From: SB11 sp964584305
GTDB lineage: Bacteria; Bacteroidota; Bacteroidia; UBA8524
Assembly: GCA_964584305.1 (NCBI GenBank)
Contig: CAZOZL010000003.1
Coordinates: 186,001 to 250,000 of the forward strand
Direction: 5' to 3'
Length of the DNA stretch: 64,000 nucleotides
Made by a program: the position numbers and the translations under genes. Below the pieces are notes generated by a model, which worked only from the letters and a program-made list of their open reading frames with translations, made no database searches and was not told where the DNA came from. Positions 9,545 to 20,040 of the stretch are shown here, one piece after another (the stretch's first letter is position 1; each line of letters starts with the position of its first letter).

Positions 9545-11827
9545 CTATGCCTTTTTAATGGGCTTTATATCATTAAGGGTGTTGGGGACACCCTCATTTT
9601 TATATTCATTATATTGTCTTAATGCGATATATTTAATGTTTTTCTTCCATTGCAGCTCAAGGATGAAAGCTATATAAGCAAGCACTTTTTTGGATAAATC
9701 TTCTCCATTTTCAATTTCAATTTCTTTTCTTAAATCTTTATTTTGGTTAAGGTCTATAATTGATGCGTATAAAGGAGGCTCATCACTAACAGCTTTTAAT
9801 TGATCTTTTTCTTTTTCAGAAATATCTAAGTAATTCAATTTTGGCAGGTCTTCTTTTTTGATTATAATAATTGTGTTACCCACTGTTTGATAATCTACAT
9901 TTTCAAAATATTGTAGTGGAATACCTTTGTAAGATGTTTTAGAAAGTCCTTTTATCTTTAGTGTGTCAATTAAGTGGTCTAAATTTAACCCAAACGCAAT
10001 TAAAGTATAGCTATCATCAATATTAAATTTATCAATGGCTTTAAAAATATCTTTTGATGACAGCAAATAGCTATCTGTACTATGTGTCAAAAATGAGTTA
10101 AAAAATATATTTTTCATATTTATAGAAACCTCATATGCCAATATGGAATCATGGTTCAAATAGGCAACACCTTGCGCATCAGCAAAAGCACTTTTATCAA
10201 ACACTGCACTACTCCCTCTAATATATCCTTTTCCAATATCTCCTTGCAGTTCTTTTTTATTACTAATGCTATTACATTCATTAAAAGTTTCTTCTAAAAT
10301 TGATTTAGTTGATGCTAAGAACTTATTTCTTATCTCCTCAGATATTTCTTGAGTTAGTTCAGTGTTTTCAAATTCTTCTTCAAGTTCGTTCTTAAAGTTG
10401 TCTATAAACTCAAGTGGGTGGGGTTTCTCGTTTTCTTTAAACCAATCGTTGGTTAAAAAGCTAAAACCTACCTCGTTAAGAAGCTGTTTATCTGCATAAA
10501 CCTCTTTTACTAATGTTTTAAAGTAATCAATATTTTCAGTCCATTTTCTACGTTTGCCTTGAGAGAAACCCCCAGTAGCAGGGGTTTTTAATGGCTCTTG
10601 GTATGATAAGTATATTTGCAAAGAATATTGACGTAAAAAAAGTAGAGCAATATATTTACAGATATATTTTTTTATTAATCCGTCTTCATTTAACCCTTCT
10701 ATATTGGGGAAGCTATAAACATGACCCATAAAAGGATAATTACTACTATATGGGTCTATAAAATGGAAATACCGCTCAAAAACCTCACCCATTCGTGTAG
10801 GAAGCAAGTCATATCTTGGTGGTGTACTTTGGGTATAGCTAAAACACCGTTGTATTAGTTGGTATTGCTTAGTATATATAAGTAACCCTCCTAATGCAGT
10901 TGTGAATTGTAAAAACCGTTCTCTTTGCTTTTTTCTTTCAGCTACCTCTTTCTGATTACTTATTTTAACGGAAGATGTTCCCTCATCAGGTTTTTCACTA
11001 ATAACATAACCTTCTCTAATAAAATCTAATCTATACGAAATATAGTAATGGGCATTTCTCCAAAATGCCATTATCATACCTCCACCTTTGTATTCTATTG
11101 CTACTTTTAGATTTGCCCACAAGCACTGATAAGTGGCTGCTGATATTTCATACCCTGCTCTTTCGCCCAAAAGCCAAATCCCTCCTACGCTTTTGTCTTT
11201 TAAGTAGTTAAACTCTTTATAGTTATTTGTAGCAAGTAATGTAGTGAGTTTATTTATTAGGAGATAATGGAAAAAACTAAACTCAACGGGTGAGTTATTA
11301 GACTTCTCTCTAACTCTATCAAACTCAATAGACATAAAAACAGCGATTGTTTGTGCAATAGACTCATCTCTAATTTTAATAGAATAAATAAGTAAACCAG
11401 ATAATACTTCAAAGTTGTCTTGTTCAACACTCAAATTATTACTTTCTGCTTGAATATATTTTGAATGTTTTAGTATAAGATAACTGGTGATTTTTTGAGA
11501 ACTGTAATAGACAAGAATTTTATTAGTTAATAGTATAAAAGATATTATCAATACTATTGTGAATAGTAGAACAATTTTTTCAGCAGAATTATAAAGGAAC
11601 ACTACATTTTTAGGTGGAGGTATATCTAATATATAGATAATTATTGCTATTAATGAAAAAATTAGTATCCCATTAAATACTTTTAGTATTAGTTCTTTTT
11701 CAAAGCTATTTGTAATTTTTAAGGAGTAATACTTCTCATCAATTTTAGAAATTACTTGTAGCAATATTGGGTAGGCAACACCAAGTATAGCAACAATAAA
11801 AGGAACACAAATTGAAATAATATCCAT
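9545..11827 (-). CDS. Large membrane-anchored protein of unknown function
   Basis: 760 residues; I do not recognise a family. Residues ~4-25, ~48-70 and ~83-107 are strongly hydrophobic and look like three membrane helices, with a short charged loop after the first. The remaining ~650 residues are soluble and rich in Lys, Glu, Asn and aromatic residues, with no Walker, nuclease or kinase motif that I can see. The segment near 520-560 contains 'SSAVFDKSAFADAQGVAYLNHDSILAYEVSINMKNIFF' followed by 'IDDSYTLIAFGLNLDHLIDTL', which reads as an ordered alpha/beta domain. It stands alone at the edge of a region full of mobile-element remnants, so horizontal acquisition is plausible. ATG start at 11827. 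Confidence 0.75.
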   Translation of the reverse strand: MDIISICVPFIVAILGVAYPILLQVISKIDEKYYSLKITNSFEKELILKVFNGILIFSLIAIIIYILDIPPPKNVVFLYNSAEKIVLLFTIVLIISFILLTNKILVYYSSQKITSYLILKHSKYIQAESNNLSVEQDNFEVLSGLLIYSIKIRDESIAQTIAVFMSIEFDRVREKSNNSPVEFSFFHYLLINKLTTLLATNNYKEFNYLKDKSVGGIWLLGERAGYEISAATYQCLWANLKVAIEYKGGGMIMAFWRNAHYYISYRLDFIREGYVISEKPDEGTSSVKISNQKEVAERKKQRERFLQFTTALGGLLIYTKQYQLIQRCFSYTQSTPPRYDLLPTRMGEVFERYFHFIDPYSSNYPFMGHVYSFPNIEGLNEDGLIKKYICKYIALLFLRQYSLQIYLSYQEPLKTPATGGFSQGKRRKWTENIDYFKTLVKEVYADKQLLNEVGFSFLTNDWFKENEKPHPLEFIDNFKNELEEEFENTELTQEISEEIRNKFLASTKSILEETFNECNSISNKKELQGDIGKGYIRGSSAVFDKSAFADAQGVAYLNHDSILAYEVSINMKNIFFNSFLTHSTDSYLLSSKDIFKAIDKFNIDDSYTLIAFGLNLDHLIDTLKIKGLSKTSYKGIPLQYFENVDYQTVGNTIIIIKKEDLPKLNYLDISEKEKDQLKAVSDEPPLYASIIDLNQNKDLRKEIEIENGEDLSKKVLAYIAFILELQWKKNIKYIALRQYNEYKNEGVPNTLNDIKPIKKA

Positions 11828-11974
11828 TAACAGTACATTTAATCAAAAATAACAAAAATAGCCCACCTTAGCCCCGTTCACTACAACTACCACAATACAA
11901 GCCCCAGAGACATTCAAATTGACAAAGGACTCAACCATAACAATATTTCAAAGATAGGGGAAACAAACTTAGGC
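11828..11974. other. Short gap with possible degraded coding sequence
   Basis: On the plus strand the frame from 11841 to 12053 is open and reads protein-like at its start ('KIAHLSPVHYNYHNTSPRD'), but it has no start codon and overlaps a better minus-strand fragment. I treat it as possible decayed coding sequence only. Confidence 0.2.
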
Positions 11975-12250
11975 TTAATTACTCACTACCAATATATTAC
12001 CGCTACGTCCTACACAGTAGTTGGTAAGTGGGAATTGCGAAGGTCCATTTAGTAAAAAACCTGCTTCTAAAGCATATTGCGAGTTGCAGCAAGGTATCCA
12101 AGTGGTATCATTATCGCTTTTGTATTGCCCGCAACGCAAAAAAACATCGTTTCTTTCTACGGTTACGGTAGCACAGCTATCAAAAGGCTGGTAGGGGCAA
12201 TTGCGCTCCAAAGCATAAAAATTATCGTCAAAATGGTGGTACTTACCCTC
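11975..12250 (-). pseudogene. Cysteine-rich gene fragment lacking its 5' end
   Basis: An open minus-strand frame of 91 codons that begins directly after a stop codon (12251-12253). It reads like the C-terminal part of a real protein: 'EGKYHHFDDNFYALERN', 'CPYQPFDSCATVTVERND', 'LRCGQY', 'CCNSQYALEAG'. The only start-like codon is TTG at 12211, which would discard the protein-like residues before it. Seven cysteines in about 85 residues suggest a metal-binding or disulfide-bearing fold. The family is not recognised. It lies between the unknown membrane protein and an ArdC-like fragment, so it is probably a remnant in an accessory region. Confidence 0.4.
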
Positions 12251-12404
12251 TTATTTTAAGACTAAGCCATTTTGGTAAAACCATTCCAATTTCGCTCGGT
12301 TTATCAATACCTAAATCAGATTAGGATGAATCTAATCGCAGAGTCAAAAAATCATTATATTGCGAGTTCTTCAAATCAACTTATAAGAAATGTACGAAGA
12401 CTAA

Positions 12405-12824
12405 AAAAAAGAAAGCGAACAAGAAAAACGCCCCATAGATATTGCCCGAGAAAGCCTAAAACTATTAAGTTTAGAAATAGCCGACTTAGTGGAATCAGGA
12501 ACATTTTTAACCATCAACGATGCTATCATAGAAACCCTATGCAAAGACCAAACCCACCGAGAATTTAAAAGTTACCGCCAGTGGAGAAAAGAAGGTTTCC
12601 AAGTCAAGAAAGGCGAAAAAGCCTATTTACTATGGGCAAAGCCCAAGCAAATACAAAAACCGATTGAGGAAGGCACAAGCAGTGAAGATTTAGAAGAAAT
12701 GCTAAAGTATTTTCCAATAGCGTACTTATTCAGCAATGCACAGGTAAGTACTATTGAAGAAAGCAACCAAGAACAAGAAACCGAAAACAAAGAAAACCAG
12801 CAAACAAGCATCCCATTAGTTTAG
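12405..12824 (+). pseudogene. ArdC-like ssDNA-binding domain remnant
   Basis: 139 open codons after an in-frame TAA (12402-12404). There is no ATG, GTG or TTG in frame before GTG 12489, yet the residues before 12489 look coding ('EQEKRPIDIARESLKLLSLEI'). The block 'FKSYRQWRKEGFQVKKGEKAYLLWAKP' (translated from about 12560-12640) resembles the Y-xx-W-xxx-G-x-V-x-KGEK-x-xx-VW motif of ArdC/DUF1738-type ssDNA-binding domains, which occur on plasmids and conjugative elements. The tail is acidic and Gln/Glu-rich. The gene seems to have lost its start or to carry a nonsense change next to an A8 run. A terminator-like hairpin follows at 12883. Confidence 0.5.
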
Positions 12825-12882
12825 AACCTTTGGAATATTAAGGTATAAAACAACATCCTGCCACACAGCGCAGAATACAAAC

Positions 12883-12912
12883 AAAAAGCAGCCTGAAAAA
12901 AGACTGCTTTTT
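12883..12912 (+). terminator. Terminator-like hairpin after the ArdC-like remnant
   Basis: Perfect 9-bp arms AAAAAGCAG (12883-12891) and CTGCTTTTT (12904-12912) around a 12-nt loop. The AT ends make it usable from both strands. Confidence 0.6.
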
Positions 12913-13046
12913 GCGCCGACAAAGCGGCAAACCCTTATCTTTTTATTTCTTTTTTCAGTGGTAAGGCTTTATCACTGGCTGATTTATCTCATAAAACCCA
13001 TCTCTATCACCAGTCATCGCTCTAATTTTATAGAAAGAAAGAAAGA

Positions 13047-13072
13047 AAAGCCGCATCTCCCGACACGGCTTT
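13047..13072 (-). terminator. Terminator of the T9SS type B gene
   Basis: Arms AAAGCCG (13047-13053) and CGGCTTT (13066-13072). Read on the minus strand, the hairpin is followed by a pyrimidine-rich CTTTCTTTC tract, 38 bp after the stop of the minus-strand gene ending at 13110. Confidence 0.55.
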
Positions 13073-13109
13073 CGTACTTGTTACTATCTAACAGTTTGAT
13101 GGTTAAATG

Positions 13110-15971
13110 CTATCGTAATAATGTGATAGTACCTCGTTCATTAATAATTTTATTAGTAACCGTTCTTGCTTTTAGTAGATAACTATAAACTCCTTCACTT
13201 ACAGGAATATTTTTATACTCACCATTCCAACTACAAGCGGGTTCACCACAGGTAAATAGCTTTTCTCCGTAAGTGTTATAAATGGTGAACTCTAATTCTT
13301 TTATACCCAATGTAGTAATAGAAAAAGCATCATTCAAACCATCACTGTTAGGGGTAAAACTATTGGGTATCCATAATACAGGCGAATAAGGAAGGCAGAG
13401 GGTATTACTTATACTTTTAGAAAATACGCCTCCATTTTCAATGGCAGCTATTCGGTAACATTTTTCATTACGGGCTTCATCATCAGAAAATGAATTATCC
13501 ATAAATACTGTTTGATTTACAGATGTTATATTGTTCCATGTAGCATTTGTGTTATCAAAAATCTCAACTTGGTAGTTTAATACCCCCCCTTGCCAGTCTT
13601 CATAAGAACTCCACTCTACTACGCTATAATCATTGCCAAAAGTTTTACCTGATAATAATAGGGTTGAACCTATATTGCTAATAGCATTTTTATCACAGGT
13701 ATCAGTGGCTACTATTCTGTACCAATACCGTTCCTTTTGTGGTGTTACATTTTTATCAATATAGGAAAACTCAGAGGTAGGTACTGTTAAAAGAGTTTTC
13801 CATTGCACTTTGTTAGTACTTTTTTGTATTGCATACAAAAGGCTTTCATTAAAAGGTTGCCAAGCAATGGATACAGTAGTATCGCCCACTACCGTTGCAA
13901 AAAGAAAAAGAGGCTGTGAAGTGCCGTCAAAACCTTTTAAAACAACAACTTTTGCACTGTCCTTAGTGATGCAACCAGTAACCCCCTCAATAGATTGCTT
14001 AATCATAAACGTACCTGAACTTGTGTAGGTATATTGTGTAGGGGCATCTACTGCATTTTGAATGGTGGGCTGTTGTGGTGGTGAACCATCACCAAAATCA
14101 TAAGTAATTTGAATTGCCGTATCAATAAAACTCCGTTTTATATCAATTTTTAATGGTAGGCATCCTTTGGTGGGGGTGATGGTGATACCTGGTCTTGGGG
14201 CAGCTTTTATCAAAACTGTGTTTTGTTTTATTAAAGTATCTGAACAGAACCCTGTGTTAATGACAAGTCTTACAGAGTAAACACCACTTTTTGTATAGGT
14301 ATGTGAAGTACTATTAGTAACTTCCTGTATAGAGTTACCGCTATATACAGAATCTACACCATCTCCGAAACTCCAGTGTGAACTTATAAGTGAGTTTGGC
14401 TTTACCGTATCAGCACTACTTGTATTGGTGAAATTAAACGCTATATATTGACAACCCGTATTAGCTTTCTGATTAAATGCTGCTATTGGACGTTTAATAA
14501 ACTCAATGGTATCGCCCCATTCTTGGGTATATCCATATGCTCTTTTTGCTTTTAAATGAATGTAATACTTACCTGATTTTGGAGGTACATACTGAATTTT
14601 ATTAGCAGCAAAGGCTTTAATACTATCCTTTCCGTTGATATAAAAAGTGAAATCTACAAAATCATTGTCTGATAAATTAACAATCTCTAAAGTATCCGAG
14701 CAGAGGTTATTCCGCACCTGAAAATATACATTAGGCTGATTCCATGTTTTTGGAAATTCATTAAGCGCACCAAACATAGGGTGGTCAATAAAATCAATAA
14801 AAGTATCCTTAAAATGGTAATTATCAATATCTTCTGGGTTTTCAAAACGTGAAATATGCCGATTTTGAGTTCCAATTTTTACAAAATATATTTTTCTATC
14901 AAGTCCTACCGCAGGATTTATATAGTGTTGACCATTGGTGCGTGGTATTTTATAGAAGATGTTTTTTTGAGTAAGCGGTATTGAATCCCTATTAAGGGTA
15001 AACCTAATAACATCATGGTTATAAAACGGAGTATCTTGACCTGACAAATAGGCTTCTCTACCACAGAGGTATATAAAAGAATCATTAGAGGTAATGACAC
15101 CGCCTCTAAGGTTATAATTATTTATAGTGTCAACATAATAAAAAACCAATTTTCGCTTGCTAACAGTACCCGAACTATCATTAAAGTTAAATAGATAAGA
15201 TAAGCTAGCCAATCCTCTATTGTTATTAGGAACTGGTATTCCCCTAGATGTAGTTAAAATATATTTACCGCTATTGCTGGCTGTTAGCTTTTGATATGCA
15301 CTGTTGTGAAATGGCGTATTAAGATTTGTATCAAGTATTATGTTTGGAAAATAGAATTTATGAACTAATTGAAAGGTATCATTATCAAAATCAAATACTT
15401 TTATAGTATCCCTGCTATCGCCACCAATAATCCAAACACCCTTAGAGTGTTTTTTTTGAACAATAGTAAAATCACGTACAAGTTGTTTACCATTGGCTAT
15501 GGGGATTTGTTTTTCTATAACTTCTCCAAGTCCACCATTTGCATTTATATCAACTTTAGTATAGTGCAAGCCCCCGAGTACATTTGGAGAAAAAGTTCTT
15601 TCGTATTCTTTAATTGTAAGGATAAAGAAAATGTTTTTCTTTATCGTAGAGGGGATAATAGCGGTTGAAAACCAACTTTTAATTTTACCATTGTAATAGG
15701 CTAAGCTATCACCATTTTTTATAAGTTGGTGATTTTTATTGTATATATTATTCGTCGTATTATAAATTACTAACTCACCCATACTATCACAAAATACACC
15801 CCGCATTCTTTCATCATAATGAACTGGAATTTCTTTAATATTTGAAATAGAGAGTGGTGTAGTATTAAAATCAAGCGCATAGTTATAACCGAAAGGCCAT
15901 ATATTATGCTGTTGAGCAGAAACACTATGGGTTGAAAAAAACAACACAAGGGCGATACTTAATCGCTTCAT
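13110..15971 (-). CDS. PKD-domain T9SS type B (gliding-motility-associated C-terminal) protein
   Basis: 953 residues when begun at the ATG of 'MKRLSIALVLFFSTHSVSAQQ', a clear signal peptide; an in-frame ATG 33 bp further upstream would put extra residues before the signal. The N-terminal ~450 residues are a secreted domain with propeller-like repeats. PKD domains lie at ~510-590 ('SSHWSFGDGVDSVYSG') and ~595-680 ('ITYDFGDGSPPQQ'), then FN3-like segments (~690-860). The C-terminal ~85 residues, 'LWIPNSFTPNSDGLNDAF ... YNTYGEKLF', form a CHU_C/T9SS type B sorting domain. It is a cell-surface or secreted protein; the ligand is unknown. Confidence 0.88.
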   Translation of the reverse strand: MKRLSIALVLFFSTHSVSAQQHNIWPFGYNYALDFNTTPLSISNIKEIPVHYDERMRGVFCDSMGELVIYNTTNNIYNKNHQLIKNGDSLAYYNGKIKSWFSTAIIPSTIKKNIFFILTIKEYERTFSPNVLGGLHYTKVDINANGGLGEVIEKQIPIANGKQLVRDFTIVQKKHSKGVWIIGGDSRDTIKVFDFDNDTFQLVHKFYFPNIILDTNLNTPFHNSAYQKLTASNSGKYILTTSRGIPVPNNNRGLASLSYLFNFNDSSGTVSKRKLVFYYVDTINNYNLRGGVITSNDSFIYLCGREAYLSGQDTPFYNHDVIRFTLNRDSIPLTQKNIFYKIPRTNGQHYINPAVGLDRKIYFVKIGTQNRHISRFENPEDIDNYHFKDTFIDFIDHPMFGALNEFPKTWNQPNVYFQVRNNLCSDTLEIVNLSDNDFVDFTFYINGKDSIKAFAANKIQYVPPKSGKYYIHLKAKRAYGYTQEWGDTIEFIKRPIAAFNQKANTGCQYIAFNFTNTSSADTVKPNSLISSHWSFGDGVDSVYSGNSIQEVTNSTSHTYTKSGVYSVRLVINTGFCSDTLIKQNTVLIKAAPRPGITITPTKGCLPLKIDIKRSFIDTAIQITYDFGDGSPPQQPTIQNAVDAPTQYTYTSSGTFMIKQSIEGVTGCITKDSAKVVVLKGFDGTSQPLFLFATVVGDTTVSIAWQPFNESLLYAIQKSTNKVQWKTLLTVPTSEFSYIDKNVTPQKERYWYRIVATDTCDKNAISNIGSTLLLSGKTFGNDYSVVEWSSYEDWQGGVLNYQVEIFDNTNATWNNITSVNQTVFMDNSFSDDEARNEKCYRIAAIENGGVFSKSISNTLCLPYSPVLWIPNSFTPNSDGLNDAFSITTLGIKELEFTIYNTYGEKLFTCGEPACSWNGEYKNIPVSEGVYSYLLKARTVTNKIINERGTITLLR

Positions 15972-16025
15972 AAAAAAAATTAAAATATCGCTCTTGTATT
16001 GCAATGTGCTAAAATTTAAAGGATT

Positions 16026-19000
16026 TTATTTTCCAAAATTAACTAAAATCTTTTCATTGGCTATCACACCAGTAGTGTTTTCTAATGTCATAAAATACAT
16101 CCCACTAGGAAACGACTGTGTATTTACCGTATGAGTACCCACAGAAACATTTAAGTTGTTTGCCGAGTAAACTTTAATACCTAAAGTACTGTAGACGTTT
16201 AAAGTATAGGTTTGGTTCGTTTCAATGCCTGAAAACTGTGCTACAAAATAATTAGACGAAGGGTTAGGTATTGCCTTTAAAGAAGGCTTTACTTTTTCTT
16301 CAACAGTAGTTTGGCGAGTAGTATTCTTATCTAAAATTGCCGACTGGGGAGTTGGGATATGGGCTATACCCAATAATTCAGAAGCAATTCTTTTACGAAT
16401 TCTATCCATGCTTTCATGTGCCAACCCTAAAGTATCATAATACACATCATCTACCAAGGTTTGTGATGCCCACGCTTCAATTTGTCCCCTTCGGTAATTG
16501 TATTTATCGTATTTGGGTGTAGTGGGGGCATCGGGAGAAACGAACAATACATCACCAGGGTCTCCTGTGTATTGTGAACCTGGAACAACCGTTAAATCTT
16601 GAAAATAGGCGGCGCAAGCATTGGTTAGTGTACATGGATGATTAGTTCCAGATGGATCGGGAATAACATTCACATAAACACAGCTAGCTAAATTATTTGG
16701 ATAAACAACGTCAATCCCAACTTTAAATATCGCCTCTGCGGTAGTAATATTATACTTTAAAGCACCACTCCCACATACATCAAGAAACTGATTACCACTA
16801 GGATTCATTGCGTCTCCTTGATTTTGAAAATGTGCAGTGCCGAGATTAGGGTGTTGTGTAGATACCGTCCACCCATACATCATTCCTTCGTAAGTATTGC
16901 ATTCTAACATCAAAGCAACACAATTTCCATACAAAGCAGTACCAATGGTAGTATTTGGCGAAGTCGGCAATCCTGATTGATGGTCTTTTATATTGTTACT
17001 AAATACAAAAGCAGGGTCAAAATGGTCTATATTGCTATTACTGATAGATATACCCACATTAATTTTTCCTGTTTGGTCATACCACTGAATATCATTTTGC
17101 TCTACTAAAAATGATCTACACTTATTCAATCTAATACCGAAAGTTTCGTCATAATTGTCATCTCCTATATAGTCAGCATTCCATTCAATTTTATTTTTCC
17201 ATATCATTGGATAAGTAGTGCCTGCTAAACTGATAGCATGAGTAACATTATAAAATTCGTTTTCAAGTATTTTGATTTTCTTGTTTGGTGAGCCTAAATC
17301 CCCATATGCCAATATACCGAAGGATAAATTATAAAACTTATTTGGTTCGCCTGGAGGGACATCACAACTTGGTGGTGGAGTGTAAGGATAAATATAATCT
17401 CGACAAGCTGTAAAAGCAGAATTGACACCTATGATACCTGTGCCTCTGTGGAAATCGTTCAAAACTCCTTTTAAAACTGTATTTCTAAAAATGTTTCCTT
17501 GAATAACTACACCTCTGTGAGCCTCAAGTGTTATAAAGTTCAGAGAACCTTTACCCACATTTTTTTGTGCTAGTAAATCGGTACATTCAAAAATACAATC
17601 TGTTACCATACTAATACTTTCTTGAGAGTAATCATAAAAATGAATACTCACTCTATTATTTCGAAAGGTAGAATTTGATATATTTAAAATACCTCCACCT
17701 GTTGTTGTATAATTAGTTTCATCATATACCCTGATAGCACGATACGCATTTTGAACAGTTGCATCGTCCATTATCAACGTTCCTTGATTAGCTCCAGTTT
17801 GGCTTAGTAATTTGTTGCCCCAAACTTCAATACCGCCCCAAAAATCCTTTTCGCATAAGCTGGTAAGGATAGCACCCCCTGTAATAGTTAGCACCCCTCC
17901 AGGTTCTACCACAATGCCACTGGGGAAAGTAACGTCAAATCGCCATGTACCACCATTAATAGTAATGTTAGCACCAGTTTTCACCACCACCTTACCTTTT
18001 ACTACCTTATCACCCGTAATAGTTTGAGTTCCAGTTAAGTTACACGCACTTAATTCGCAAGAGTAGTCGTAATCAATTAATCCATCATAACAACCTTTTG
18101 TTACTTTCAATACAGTTACATCATCAAAGTTTCTTGAATCATTACCACAGGCAATTAATCCACCATCAACAGTTTCGACTATACTTACATAACATTCTTG
18201 TTGTTTCACATTTTGAGGTTGGCATTCACCAAAAGGACCCGTATGTTCATAGTTAGACCTCCAGTCAATCACCAAATTTCCAGTTACAGGGTCGGGGTCA
18301 TTTTTAGTTACTACAATTAAGGCATCAGCACCATAATTAGTGGCTTGCTCATCAGGCATGGTGTACGGAGAGGTAGCCTGGCAACATTTATAAATAAAAG
18401 GGTTACTTGGTATAAAAAAACGGCAAGTATATGTTTCAGTAGTATGGTTGGGAATACCTTCAACAGTACTAGATGCAATAGCAATATCTTTACCTGTAGT
18501 ACTTAAAATAGTAGGGTCAACCCGAAGATCAAACGTATGGATATTGCCTATATATAACGTTTGTAAATGGTTCATTGAGTTATCGCATCGAATTACAAAT
18601 CCTTTGCTAACACCACTGGGGGCGTCCTTTCCTTTTACACCAATAATAAATTCATCGGTTGTTGCTCCTCCTCTACTGGGTCGAAACTCGATTTTAAAGG
18701 ACTGATATTCGCCACTCCCACCCGTCCAATTGATACTTGGTGGTTCAGAGTAAACAGGATTGATGATGGATAAAGCACCTACTTGATTAAGGTTTTGGTC
18801 AATACGCCTAAGCATAATATCAAACTGTCCTATAATAGATGTCTCACACCAAGCGGCAGTAACAAACTCGGTTGGATTTGATTGGTCTTGAATAATCCCA
18901 GAAAACGACTGAAAGTTAATATTTCCTCCTGTAATCTGTCCAGCTACAAGCATATTTCCTGTACTACCTGATACTTTAATACGAAAGGTCTCAAAATTTC

Positions 19001-19848
19001 TTGAAAAAGGAGCAGAAACATCATGTTGGCTAATTTGTCCGACAACGATTAAATCACCTGCATCCGTTTCCACCATATCAAATGCCTCACTTTCTTCAAA
19101 ATATGGGTCAGTAATATCTTTGCCATAGGTACGTTCCCAGAGTAAATTTCCATCCAAATCAGTTTTGATAACATACATATGCTTTACCCATAGGGTATCG
19201 CTCTGCTGTATAACAAGGGTCAGGGGGTGCATTAAGAGTTAAACCATTAAAAACAGTGCTTCCTGAATATCCACTATAGGGCATAGGGTCTCCAGATATT
19301 GGACTGGTTTGATAGGTTCTATATTGGATTGTGTATCCACAGAAGTAGTACGCTTGGTTATCTTTTGACTGAATGCCACTCCAAAATTCACCTAACTCAT
19401 TGGTATATGTTTTAAACCAAAGTTGTTTGCCATTTTCGTCTATTTTCATTGCAGCAGCATAATGTTCTCCTTTGACTTTCCATGGATTTACACATTCTAA
19501 CTGGGCTGTACTGGGAACGCCGAAAAGGTCACAGCCCTTTCTGGGAAGAAAATTAGGGGAACCTGCAAACCCTGACATTACATAGCCATCTCTTGTGCCA
19601 CTGGAGTTCTTAGATTGTTTAATGGTGTACATCCAATCTTCTCCACCCTCATCCTGATTGATTTTTTTGTTTGTGTTTGGGTCTTCATTGAGCCAGTAGG
19701 TGTTGTGTCGGTCAAGTCCCCAAGGAGTTCCCACAATAGTTGGGTTAACAGGCGGTGGGTTAGGTGGTGGTGGACATTGACTAAATGCTTCTGTATTACA
19801 AAAAAGCAATGTCATTAAAATTGTAGAAATTAATAATTTTGGTTTCAT
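16026..19848 (-). pseudogene. Frameshifted T9SS type A protein with beta-helix region
   Basis: Two overlapping minus-strand frames form one protein of about 1270 residues. The first part begins at ATG 19848 with signal peptide 'MKPKLLISTILMTLLFCNTEAFSQ' and stops at 19159. The second is open from 19232 to 16026 without a signal peptide. Joining them at the run of five C (plus strand G5, 19221-19225) gives the smooth reading 'STVFNGLTLNAPLTLVIQQ' running on into 'SDTLWVKHMYVIKTDLDGN'. Features in order: a repeat region with 'KTDLDGNLLWERTYG' units; a parallel beta-helix-like stretch (translated from about 18000-17000: 'ISNSTFRNNRVSIHF', 'VVIQGNIFRNTVLKG'); and a type A sorting tail ('PNPSSNYFVAQFSG ... 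GMYFMTLENT'). The frameshift may be real, programmed, or an assembly error. Confidence 0.8.
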
Positions 19849-19921
19849 AATCGATAATATTATTAGTAAATAGAAACGCAATGTATTTAAAAATTTGGTT
19901 CATAGTTTTAACTATTGGATT

Positions 19922-19953
19922 TTTTCGACGAACGAACTTTTTTTCGTCGAAAA
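19922..19953. repeat. Perfect 10-bp inverted repeat upstream of the SSB fragment
   Basis: TTTTCGACGA (19922-19931) and TCGTCGAAAA (19944-19953) with a 12-nt loop, just upstream of the TTGACA box. It could be an operator or a terminator. Confidence 0.5.
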
Positions 19954-19975
19954 CTTTGTTTTTTCTTAATTTTCC

Positions 19976-20005
19976 TTGACAAACCTTTATAAATAGGAAT
20001 ATAAT
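19976..20005 (+). promoter_or_regulatory. Consensus sigma70-type promoter TTGACA-18-TATAAT
   Basis: TTGACA (19976-19981), an 18-bp spacer and TATAAT (20000-20005), followed 35 bp later by ATG with an AAGGAAG ribosome-binding-like sequence. This is the proteobacterial consensus rather than the TTTG/TAnnTTTG pattern seen elsewhere in the window. Confidence 0.6.
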
Positions 20006-20040
20006 CCTTGCTGTAATTAGAACAACCATACAAGGAAGCT

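Noticed and set aside
11841..12053. Open plus-strand frame starting 'KIAHLSPVHYNYHN'
   Set aside because: No start codon, overlaps a more convincing minus-strand fragment, and no family recognised. Mentioned only as possible decayed coding sequence.
12272..12568. 98-codon plus-strand frame rich in Arg/Lys
   Set aside because: Low-complexity reading of the ArdC-like fragment in the wrong frame.
19796..20029. 77-codon minus-strand frame upstream of the T9SS gene
   Set aside because: Runs across the T9SS start and the sigma70-like promoter and has an unnatural Ile/Phe/Asn composition; no ribosome-binding or promoter support.
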